DNA of 64,000 nucleotides from Methylobacterium sp. J-026 (lineage in GTDB: Bacteria > Pseudomonadota > Alphaproteobacteria > Rhizobiales > Beijerinckiaceae), in contig NZ_JAKSYC010000054.1 in assembly GCF_022829585.1 (NCBI RefSeq), forward strand, positions 45,770 through 109,769, written 5' to 3'. The translations under genes and the position numbers were made by a program. The notes under the pieces were generated by a model, which was not told the DNA's origin, did not search any database, and worked only from the letters and a program-made list of their open reading frames with translations. This document shows positions 28,412 through 35,863 of the stretch, in pieces. The number at the start of each line of letters is the position of its first letter. Position 1 is the stretch's first letter.

Positions 28412-29848
28412 TTGAAACGCTCGCGCCGCACGAAGATCGTCGCCACCCTCGGGCCGGCCTCCGACTCGCCGGAGATGATCGAGCGGCTGTTCCGCGCGGG
28501 CGTGGACGTGTTCCGGCTCAACATGAGCCATCTGCCGCGGGAGTTGCTGCCCGAGAAGGTCGAGGCGATCCGGACCATCGAGCGCGAAGCCAGGCACCCG
28601 ATCGGGATCCTAGTGGATCTGCAGGGGCCGAAGCTGCGGCTCGGCACCTTCGCGGAGGGCGCCGTGATGATCGAGGCCGGTGCCGCCTTCGTGCTCGACG
28701 GCGATCCGACTCCCGGCGATTCGAACCGCTGCCACCTGCCGCATCCGGAGATCCTCCAGGCCCTGGAGCCCGGCCACGCGATCCTGCTCGATGACGGCAA
28801 GCTGCGGCTCTCGGTGGTCGAGACATCGCAGAACCGGGCAGTGACCCGGGTCGAGGTCGGCGGACGGATCTCGAATCGCAAGGGCGTATCGCTGCCGCAC
28901 ACGGTGATCCCGGTGCCGGCCATGACCGACAAGGATCGGGCCGATCTCGACGCCGGCCTCAATGCCGGCGCCGACTGGATCGCCGTGTCCTTCGTCCAGC
29001 GGCCCGAGGATGTCGCCGAGGTGAAAAAGGTCTGCGCCGGCCGCGCCCTGGTGATGGCCAAGATCGAGAAGCCGCAGGCTCTGACGCGGCTCGACGAGAT
29101 CATCGAGATCTCGGACGGGCTGATGGTCGCCCGGGGCGATCTCGGCGTGGAGATGCCCCTGGAGCAGGTTCCGGGTGTGCAGAAGCGCATCACCCGCAGC
29201 GCCCGGCGCTTCGGCAAGCCGGTGGTGGTCGCGACCCAGATGCTCGAATCGATGATCACCGCGCCGGTCCCGACCCGCGCCGAGGTCTCGGACGTGGCCA
29301 CCGCGGTCTACGAAGGCGCAGACGCCGTGATGCTGTCGGCCGAGAGCGCGTCGGGTGCCCATCCGATCGGTGCCGTGGAGACCATGAACCGGATCGCCGA
29401 ACAGGTGGAACGGGACGCGCTCTATTGGTCGATCATCCGGGCGCAGAGTGCGACCCCCGACCACACGGCCAACGACGCCATCGCGGCGGCGGCGCACCAG
29501 ATGGTCAACGCTCTCGACCTCGACGCCATCATGGCCTGGACCAGTTCCGGCTCGACGGCCCTGCGTCTCTCGCGCGAGCGCCCGAACGCCACGGTGATCG
29601 CGCTGACGCCACGGCGGGAGACCGCGCGGCGCCTCGCCCTGGCCTGGGGCACCCATCCGATCGTCACGAAGGATGCCAGCGACGTGGACGACATGTCGTT
29701 CCGCGCCGCCAAGTTTGCCGTGCGCGAAAAGTTCGCCGCGGTGGGCGACCGGGTGATCGTGGTCGCCGGCCTGCCCTTCGGCACGCCCGGGGCGACCAAC
29801 CTCGTCCGGCTCGCCTTCATCACGCGGGAGCACGCCGAGAAGGCGTGA
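28412..29848 (+). CDS. pyk: Pyruvate kinase
   Basis: A 478-residue enzyme converting PEP and ADP to pyruvate and ATP. It shows RRTKIVATLGPASDS, VFRLNMSH, DLQGPKLRLG, DDGKLRL, KDRADLDAGLNAGADWIAVSFVQ, the catalytic lysine in VMAKIEKPQAL, DGLMVARGDLGVEMP and VVVATQMLESMI. The C-terminal allosteric domain has TSSGSTALRLSRERP. A TTG start at 28412 is supported by GGAGG at 28400-28404, seven bases upstream. It is downstream of gckA and DUF1036. Confidence 0.96.
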   Translation: MKRSRRTKIVATLGPASDSPEMIERLFRAGVDVFRLNMSHLPRELLPEKVEAIRTIEREARHPIGILVDLQGPKLRLGTFAEGAVMIEAGAAFVLDGDPTPGDSNRCHLPHPEILQALEPGHAILLDDGKLRLSVVETSQNRAVTRVEVGGRISNRKGVSLPHTVIPVPAMTDKDRADLDAGLNAGADWIAVSFVQRPEDVAEVKKVCAGRALVMAKIEKPQALTRLDEIIEISDGLMVARGDLGVEMPLEQVPGVQKRITRSARRFGKPVVVATQMLESMITAPVPTRAEVSDVATAVYEGADAVMLSAESASGAHPIGAVETMNRIAEQVERDALYWSIIRAQSATPDHTANDAIAAAAHQMVNALDLDAIMAWTSSGSTALRLSRERPNATVIALTPRRETARRLALAWGTHPIVTKDASDVDDMSFRAAKFAVREKFAAVGDRVIVVAGLPFGTPGATNLVRLAFITREHAEKA

Positions 29849-30026
29849 TTCGTATGCGACCCGGTTTTTAAGACCCGTCCGCTGGTCCTGTGCGCAGGGC
29901 AGCCTGAGACCGTTCAACGGCGTCCGATCGAAGGGCTCAGGGCAACCGATCGAAAGATCGCGCTTGGTCGGGTGGACGGCGCGGATCAGGGAGACCTGTC
30001 TGAGATCCGCGCCGCCACCCCGCCGC

Positions 30027-31037
30027 TCACGGCGTGGCAGCCGGCACGGCCGCGGTCGTCTCGCCGGCGAGCCGGGCGATTTCCTCGGTCACGCGCTCCG
30101 CGGCGACGTACTGGAGCATGTGCCCGATCCCCGGCAGCAGCACGAGCCGCGCCCCCGGGATCGCGCGCGCGAGCGGTACCGCCTGAAGGTCGCTGCGCAC
30201 GATCGGATCGGCCTCGCCGGAGATCACCAGGGTCGGCACGTGGATCGCGCCGTAGCGCGGGCTCTGCGCCGCGAGCGCCGTGGTCAGGCCGAGGAGATCC
30301 TGAACGTTGGCGAGCAGCGTCCCGGGGCGCAGGACCAGGGCGGCCCGGGCCGCTTGCGGGTAATCCGGGCGCTCCGGCTGCGGCCGGAAGACCCGGCGCG
30401 CCGCCTCCGGCAGGAAACGCTGCGCCACCGGCGGACCGATGGTGCGGCTGAGTAGCCACGCCACCGGGGGCGTCACGGCGAGCCGCCAGTACCACGGCAG
30501 GTCCGGCATGCGGTCCGGCATCGGCATAGCCACGGGCGCCGCCAGGACGAGGGCCGAGACCCGCTCCGGGTGATCGAGGGCGAGCGCCAGTGCCAGCGAA
30601 CCGGCCCAGGAATGGCCGAACACGATCGCCGGACCGACACCCATGTTGGCCAGCGCCTCGGCGATCAGCCGCGCCTGCACGACCGGCGCCGCGGCCTCGG
30701 CCCCGGCGATCCGGTCGCTCCAGCCGAATCCCGGCCGGTCGAAGGCGATGACCCGGAACCCTCGGGCCGCGAGGCGGCGGCCGATGCCCTCCATCGGGTC
30801 CGAGGCATTGGCCGAGGCACCGTGCAGGAGGACGATCGGGACCCCGCCCGCGGGCCCGTCCTGGATCGTGGCGAGGCGCCCGCCGGTCACGTCGACGAAG
30901 GGCCCGGCCGGCGGATATTCAGCGCCGACCCGAAGGCTGATCACGAGGCTGATGACGGCGCCGACAGCCAGGATGAGGCTCACCGCCGCTATGGGCAGCG
31001 CCAGGATGGCGAGCACGATTCCGAGCACCCGGGTCAC
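30027..31037 (-). CDS. Membrane-anchored alpha/beta hydrolase
   Basis: A 336-residue hydrolase with an N-terminal membrane segment (LGIVLAILALPIAAVSLILAVGAVI). The hydrolase core shows IVLLHGASANASDPM (oxyanion loop), VIAFDRPGFGWSD, the nucleophile elbow FGHSWAGSLALALA, VISGEADPIV with the acid, and LPGIGHMLQ with the histidine. The substrate is unknown. The GTG start overlaps the stop of the upstream TPR gene by four bases (GTGA), so the two are translationally coupled. Confidence 0.9.
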   Translation of the reverse strand: MTRVLGIVLAILALPIAAVSLILAVGAVISLVISLRVGAEYPPAGPFVDVTGGRLATIQDGPAGGVPIVLLHGASANASDPMEGIGRRLAARGFRVIAFDRPGFGWSDRIAGAEAAAPVVQARLIAEALANMGVGPAIVFGHSWAGSLALALALDHPERVSALVLAAPVAMPMPDRMPDLPWYWRLAVTPPVAWLLSRTIGPPVAQRFLPEAARRVFRPQPERPDYPQAARAALVLRPGTLLANVQDLLGLTTALAAQSPRYGAIHVPTLVISGEADPIVRSDLQAVPLARAIPGARLVLLPGIGHMLQYVAAERVTEEIARLAGETTAAVPAATP

Positions 31038-31645
31038 AGGTCGCGGCCGTCGACCTCCGGCGCGAGACGATCGATCGCCTCGCCGATCTTGTCCATCTGC
31101 GGATAGAGCGACCGGGCCCGGCGGAACGCCGCCAGCGCGTGAACCTTGTCGTCCTGGGATTCGTAGATCCGGCCCAGGGCGGCCCAGGCCTCGAAATGGC
31201 GCGGCTCCAGGACCAGCGCCCGCTTCAGATCGGCGATGGCGTCATCCCTGTCGGTCAGGAGCCAGAACACCGTCGCGCGCCGATTCCACCCCTCGGACCA
31301 GTCGGGCTCCAGGGCCGTGACCCGGTCCATCAGCTCGGCCGCGAGCGGGAACTCGTGCGCCGAGACGGCGTGGCGAGCCCGGTCCGTGAGCAGGTCCGCG
31401 GTGGCACTGCCGGACCCGGCGAAACGCCGCTCGATGAGCCGGGCGATCCCCTTGGCCTCGACCGGATCCTCGCTGGCGCGCAGGCGGGCGAACAGGTCGT
31501 CGAGGCTCGGCGGCTTCGGCACAGGTTTCGCCTCGGGCGCCGCGCGGTTGGGCCGCCCGGCGTCGGCCGCGGCCAGCGCCCCCGGCGTCGCGGCGCTGAC
31601 GGCCGAAAGAAAGACCAGGGCGGCGAGGCAGCGCGTCGGGATCAT
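31034..31645 (-). CDS. Secreted TPR-repeat protein
   Basis: A 203-residue protein with a signal peptide (CLAALVFLSAVSAATPGALAA). A Pro-rich linker is followed by helical repeats. The last two follow the TPR pattern (WSEGWNRRATVFWLLTDRDDA and HFEAWAALGRIYESQDDKV). It likely scaffolds protein contacts in the periplasm. Its stop overlaps the start of the hydrolase gene. Confidence 0.88.
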   Translation of the reverse strand: MIPTRCLAALVFLSAVSAATPGALAAADAGRPNRAAPEAKPVPKPPSLDDLFARLRASEDPVEAKGIARLIERRFAGSGSATADLLTDRARHAVSAHEFPLAAELMDRVTALEPDWSEGWNRRATVFWLLTDRDDAIADLKRALVLEPRHFEAWAALGRIYESQDDKVHALAAFRRARSLYPQMDKIGEAIDRLAPEVDGRDL

Positions 31646-31765
31646 GACGCCAGAGTGTGCGCCGCCGACAGACCCGTCAACGTGCCGCGGTGCCGCGCAC
31701 GCGAAAGCAGCCGCGCCCGTGTGGGAGCGGCCGCCCTTGCCCGACCGCGGCCGGGCCGAAAGCCT

Positions 31766-31891
31766 TCAACCCTGGCGGGCCTTGAAGCGCTTCTGGGTCT
31801 TGTTGATCACGTAGACCCGGCCCTTGCGGCGCACGAGCTGGTTGTCGCGGTGGCGGCCGCGCAGGGACTTGAGCGAGTTGCGGATCTTCAT
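31766..31891 (-). CDS. rpmJ: 50S ribosomal protein L36 (zinc-free type)
   Basis: A complete 41-residue bL36: [18 protein letters not shown], then [20 protein letters not shown], ending RQG. It lacks the CxxC/CxxxxH zinc ligands, so it is the C-minus type, the normal form in many Alphaproteobacteria. It is too short to appear in standard ORF listings. A 162-base upstream gap separates it from the PAS gene. Confidence 0.96.
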   Translation of the reverse strand: MKIRNSLKSLRGRHRDNQLVRRKGRVYVINKTQKRFKARQG

Positions 31892-32053
31892 CGGTCTCTC
31901 GAGCCCGGAGGGCCGTCCATGGGTGAGATATCGGGAACGCCGCCGAGGGGCAGGACGCGCGAGCGCGTCCAGCGATCACGGCATACGCATCGCGGGATGG
32001 CGCCGCCATAACAGGATTCGCCCCGGCAAGGCAAGGCGCGGCCGCGACGTCGC

Positions 32054-32674
32054 TCAGTGGATGATGTCGAGGTTCGCGGCCGGCGACGTCTCCACCAGCT
32101 GGCGCCCGATCTCGTGCAGCAGCACGTCGAGCAACGGCTTGAGGCGTTCGAATGCCGGCTGGTGCAGCTCCGATTCGGCCGACTCGAACAGTGTCAGCGC
32201 CAGCCCGGCGACCCGGTCGATGCCGACCGACGACTTGTCCGGGTCGCAGAAGGCGGATTCGTCGGGAAAGCCCCCGCCGTGGCTCGCGGTCACGTCGATG
32301 ACGATCCCGCGCGCCTCGCTCACCCGACCCTCCCGATCCCGGCTGAAGCGGCCGCGCGCCAGGATCCATCGGACGTCGTCCGGTTCCGGCACGGTTCGAT
32401 ATTGCGCCACGAAGAGGCCGCCCTGGCGAAGGCGATCGTCGATCAGGGCGCCGATCCGAAGCCGATCCCCGGGGTGGACGCGATCCAGAAGCCGCGCGAA
32501 GGTCGCGCCGCGATCGTTCCGGGCCGGTGGCACGCCCAGCATCGCGGCCGCGACCGCGTCGCAGCGCAGGATCTCGTCGGCGCCATGCCATTCCCAGGTG
32601 CCGACGTCTGAAGCGGCGAGCGTGCGCGCCACGCTTTCGCTACCCCGTCGCCTCGTCCGCGCGTCGACCCCCAC
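32054..32674 (-). CDS. PAS-domain protein
   Basis: About 206 residues from a GTG at 32674 that has GGAGAG seven bases upstream; a longer reading to a TTG at 32761 is possible. A PAS fold with PAC covers about residues 20-125: DVGTWEWHGADEILRCDA, RVHPGDRLRIGALIDDRLRQ, VRWILARGRFSRDREGRVS and ARGIVIDVTASH. The remaining 80 residues are helical and end LHEIGRQLVETSPAANLDIIH. There is no kinase, cyclase or HTH output domain, so it may sense a ligand or pass a signal to a partner protein. It is monocistronic. Confidence 0.75.
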   Translation of the reverse strand: MGVDARTRRRGSESVARTLAASDVGTWEWHGADEILRCDAVAAAMLGVPPARNDRGATFARLLDRVHPGDRLRIGALIDDRLRQGGLFVAQYRTVPEPDDVRWILARGRFSRDREGRVSEARGIVIDVTASHGGGFPDESAFCDPDKSSVGIDRVAGLALTLFESAESELHQPAFERLKPLLDVLLHEIGRQLVETSPAANLDIIH

Positions 32675-32823
32675 AGGCCCGCTCTCCGCTATCGTTTCGA
32701 CGGTGCTGCCCGGACCGGGGAAGCTGAGGAAGACCTTAGAGGCACGGCCGACACGGAACAACGCGACGGGGGCGCAAGCCTGTTCAGGGCCGACCAGTCG
32801 CTGAGCGGCTCAAGTTCGTGGGC

Positions 32824-33393
32824 TCACGCCCGGGCGTAGGTCCCGATGAGCATGCCTTTGCTCAGAACGTGGCCGTCCATGGCCTTCAGGAGCGCGCCGC
32901 GGCCCGGCTCGTCCGAGAGATCGAGGGTCTGCCGCAGGGCGTAGATCTGGAACACGTACTCGTGTGGTCCGTGTCCGCTCGGGGGATCCGGGGGCAGCCA
33001 GCCCGCACGCAGGAAGCTGTTCTTGCCGAGCGGGAGGGTCTTTCCGGGGCCGGGATCGGAGACGGCGCCCTCGCTGATCTGGGCGAGATCGGGGGGCAGG
33101 TTCCACGCGATGAGGTGAACCAGCGGCTGCGGCGTCGGACTCCCTGCATCCTCGACCAGCAGAACCACGGAGGCGGTTCCGACCGGCAGGCCGCTCCAGG
33201 TCAGCGGCGGTGACAGCCCCTCGCCGTCGGCGGTGAAGCGGACAGGCATGGCGCTCCTGTCGGCGAAGGCCGGGCTGCTCACGGTGATCGAGGCCGGGAT
33301 GTCCGGAAAGTCCGCGTGAAAGGCCGTCTTCTCCATGCCGGCCTTCAGGCCAGACAGGGCCTCGCCGACCGCACTGGGAATCTTCTCGAGCAT
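32824..33393 (-). CDS. YbhB/YbcL family (PEBP-like) protein
   Basis: A 189-residue phosphatidylethanolamine-binding-protein fold. Visible are SSPAFADRSAMPVRFTADGEGLSPPLTWSGLP, VVLLVEDAGSPTP, PLVHLIAWNLPPD, GWLPPDPPSGHGPHEYVFQIYAL and the basic C-terminal LIGTYARA. The family's bacterial role is unclear; members look like Raf-kinase-inhibitor relatives. It lies 47 bases after ubiG on the same strand. Confidence 0.93.
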   Translation of the reverse strand: MLEKIPSAVGEALSGLKAGMEKTAFHADFPDIPASITVSSPAFADRSAMPVRFTADGEGLSPPLTWSGLPVGTASVVLLVEDAGSPTPQPLVHLIAWNLPPDLAQISEGAVSDPGPGKTLPLGKNSFLRAGWLPPDPPSGHGPHEYVFQIYALRQTLDLSDEPGRGALLKAMDGHVLSKGMLIGTYARA

Positions 33394-33440
33394 CGCCGTC
33401 TCCTTCGCCGCGATCCCAACGGCGGAAGCGGCATCCCGGT

Positions 33441-34202
33441 TCAGCCCCGGTGCTCGGCCGCGACCATGTAGTTCACCGCCTTGTCCCGGCCGGTGCGCCA
33501 TCCGTCGGTGAGGGGGTTGTAGACGACCCCGATCGTGTCGCTGACGTCGAGGCCGCCCGCCCGGATCGCGCGGCCGAGTTCCTCCGGCGTCACGAACTTC
33601 GCCCAATCATGCGTGCCCCGGGGCAGCCAGCCGAGGACGTACTCGGCCCCGACGATCGCAAGGGCGAAGGAGCGGAGCGTCCGGTTCAGCGTCGCCGCGA
33701 ACAGCATCCCGCCGGGCTTCACGGCCGCGCAGGCCGTGCGCACGAAGGCCGGCATGTCGGAGACGTGCTCGACGACCTCCATGATCAGCACGGCGTCGAA
33801 GGTGGTTCCGGCGGCGACCACGGCTTCGATCGTCTCGCCGCGGTAATCGACTGGCACGCCGGCCGCCTCCGCATGGGCGCGGGCGACCGCGATGTTCTGC
33901 TCCGCTGGATCGAGGCCCGTCACGGTCGCGCCGAGCCGGGCCAGCGGCTCCGACAGCACGCCGCCGCCGCACCCGACATCGCAGATCGCGAGCCCGTCGA
34001 GCGGAAAAGGTGCGCGCGGATCGCGCCCGTAACGGCGGCAGAGGGCGTCCCGGATAAAGGCGACCCGCACGGGATTGAACCGATGCAGCACCCGCATCGG
34101 GCCGGCCTCGTCCCACCAGGTCGCGGCGAGGGCGTCGAAGCGGGCGACCTCGCCGCGGTCGACGAAGCCCCCGGTGCGGTGGTCCGTGGCTGCCCTGTCC
34201 AT
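33441..34202 (-). CDS. ubiG: Ubiquinone biosynthesis O-methyltransferase UbiG
   Basis: A 253-residue SAM-dependent methyltransferase doing both O-methylations in ubiquinone synthesis. Residues include FDALAATWWDEAGPMRVLHRFNPVRV, the SAM loop ICDVGCGGGVLSEPLARLGATVTGLDPAE, and LIMEVVEHVSDMPAF, then RGTHDWAKFVTPEEL and GVVYNPLTDGW. The ATG at 34202 is the family start. It is divergent from lysC, a pairing usual in Rhizobiales. Confidence 0.96.
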   Translation of the reverse strand: MDRAATDHRTGGFVDRGEVARFDALAATWWDEAGPMRVLHRFNPVRVAFIRDALCRRYGRDPRAPFPLDGLAICDVGCGGGVLSEPLARLGATVTGLDPAEQNIAVARAHAEAAGVPVDYRGETIEAVVAAGTTFDAVLIMEVVEHVSDMPAFVRTACAAVKPGGMLFAATLNRTLRSFALAIVGAEYVLGWLPRGTHDWAKFVTPEELGRAIRAGGLDVSDTIGVVYNPLTDGWRTGRDKAVNYMVAAEHRG

Positions 34203-34348
34203 GCGCGTTCCGTCCTCAGAGGTCCGCCCGCGCCTTATCATGGCGACCCCGGGTAAGTCGCCGCGGCGCGCGCGCGCCATGCTTGGCCGGTTGTTGACAC
34301 CTCACCGAGCCGCTTGTACCCGCCGGGCACCCTTCGGACCGACCCGCG

Positions 34349-34417
34349 GCGGGTCCCGGCCCGTCTCTGCGGCGGGTTCCACCCCGTCGCCGCGACGGGT
34401 TCCATCCCGTCGCCATC
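34349..34417 (+). repeat. Three tandem 23-bp units in the lysC leader
   Basis: Units at 34349-34371, 34372-34394 and 34395-34417, each beginning RCGGGTYCC and each able to fold as GACGGG-TTCCAT-CCCGTC or a variant. Units 2 and 3 share 19 of 23 bases; a partial fourth copy (GGGAACC) follows. The array ends 21 bases before the lysC start, so it is in the 5' leader or next to the promoter. The function is unknown. Confidence 0.75.
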
Positions 34418-34438
34418 GGGAACCGCGATCGAGAGACC

Positions 34439-35674
34439 ATGCCCCGTCTGGTGATGAAATTCGGCGGCACCTCCGTCGCCAACGTCGAGCGCATCCGCAA
34501 CGTGGCGCGCCACGTCGCCCGCGAGGTCGCGGCCGGCTACGAGGTGGCCGTGATCGTCTCCGCCATGTCGGGCAAGACCAACGAGCTGGTCGATTGGGTC
34601 AAGGACGCGAACGCGCTCTACGACCCGCGGGAATACGATGCGGTGGTGGCCTCCGGGGAGCTGATCACGGCCGGCCTCCTGGCGATCGCGCTCCAGAAGG
34701 ACGGCATCAAGGCTCGCTCCTGGCAGGGCTGGCAAATCCCGATTGTGACTTCGGACGCCCACGGCTCGGCCCGCATCGCCGAGATCGACCCGACGAATCT
34801 CGACGCCGGCTTCGCCAAGGGCGAGGTGGCGGTGATCGCCGGCTTCCAGGGGATCCATGCCGAGACCGGCCGGGTGACGACCCTGGGCCGCGGCGGTTCC
34901 GACACCTCGGCGGTGGCGGTGGCGGCGGCCATCGGCGCCGAGCGATGCGACATCTATACGGACGTGGACGGGGTCTACACCACGGACCCGCGCATCGTGC
35001 CGAAGGCCCGCCGCATGGAGCGGGTGACCTTCGAGGAGATGCTGGAGATGGCCTCCCTGGGCGCCAAGGTGCTGCAGGTCCGCTCGGTCGAGCTCGCCAT
35101 GGTCCATCGGGTGCCGACCACGGTCCGCTCCTCCTTCGATCCGCCGGACGCCGCGCGCCCGGGCACCCTCATCTGCGACGAGGACGACATCGTGGAACAG
35201 CAGATCATCACCGGGATCGCCTTCTCCCGGGACGAGGCGCAGATCACCCTGCGCAAGGTCAAGGACAGTCCGGGCGTCGCCGCCGCGATCTTCGGGCCGC
35301 TGGCGGACGCCAACATCAACGTCGACATGATCATCCAGACCGTGTCGGGTGACCAATCGACCACCGACATGACCTTCACGGTCCCGTCCGCCGAGTACGA
35401 GCGCGCCCGCATGATCCTCGACGAGGCGCGGACGCAGATCGGCTACGCCCAGATCGAGGGCGCCACCGATGTGGTGAAGGTCTCGGCGATCGGCGTCGGC
35501 ATGCGCAGTCACGCGGGCGTGGCCGCCAAGGCGTTCCGGGCACTCGCCGAGAAGGGGATCAACATCCGCGCGATCACCACTTCGGAGATCAAGTTCTCCG
35601 TGTTGATCGAGGCGGCCTATACGGAGCTTGCCGTGCGCACGCTCCACTCGCTATACGGCCTGGATCAGGCCTGA
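34439..35674 (+). CDS. lysC: Aspartate kinase LysC
   Basis: A 411-residue monofunctional kinase for the first step of the aspartate family. The kinase domain shows MKFGGTSVANVERI, VIVSAMSGKTNEL, SGELITAGLLA, TTLGRGGSDTSAVAVAAAI and YTDVDGVYTTDPRIV. The last 150 residues are two ACT domains (QITLRKVKDSPGVAAAIFGPLAD and VVKVSAIGVGMRSHAGV) expected to bind lysine or threonine for feedback control. It is followed by ptsP at 190 bases. It has a repeat-rich leader. Confidence 0.96.
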   Translation: MPRLVMKFGGTSVANVERIRNVARHVAREVAAGYEVAVIVSAMSGKTNELVDWVKDANALYDPREYDAVVASGELITAGLLAIALQKDGIKARSWQGWQIPIVTSDAHGSARIAEIDPTNLDAGFAKGEVAVIAGFQGIHAETGRVTTLGRGGSDTSAVAVAAAIGAERCDIYTDVDGVYTTDPRIVPKARRMERVTFEEMLEMASLGAKVLQVRSVELAMVHRVPTTVRSSFDPPDAARPGTLICDEDDIVEQQIITGIAFSRDEAQITLRKVKDSPGVAAAIFGPLADANINVDMIIQTVSGDQSTTDMTFTVPSAEYERARMILDEARTQIGYAQIEGATDVVKVSAIGVGMRSHAGVAAKAFRALAEKGINIRAITTSEIKFSVLIEAAYTELAVRTLHSLYGLDQA

Positions 35675-35863
35675 GCCTGGGACGACGCGGTGTCGATCGG
35701 GTCGCGTGGTGTGAGCTGAACAGTCGCGGACCGTTTCGCCGATCCCAGAGCGCGTCTGGCGGCTGCGGCACGGTCCATCCGGCGCCGGCCGTCCCGAGCT
35801 TGGCGCCAAGGTTGCAGGGTGGTCGACGCCAAGGCCGCTCACCGACACTGGAACGACGAACCG

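Noticed and set aside
34349..34438. Lysine riboswitch ahead of lysC
   Set aside because: The leader is short and made of 23-bp repeats; the conserved riboswitch core is absent and the class is mainly in Firmicutes and gammaproteobacteria.
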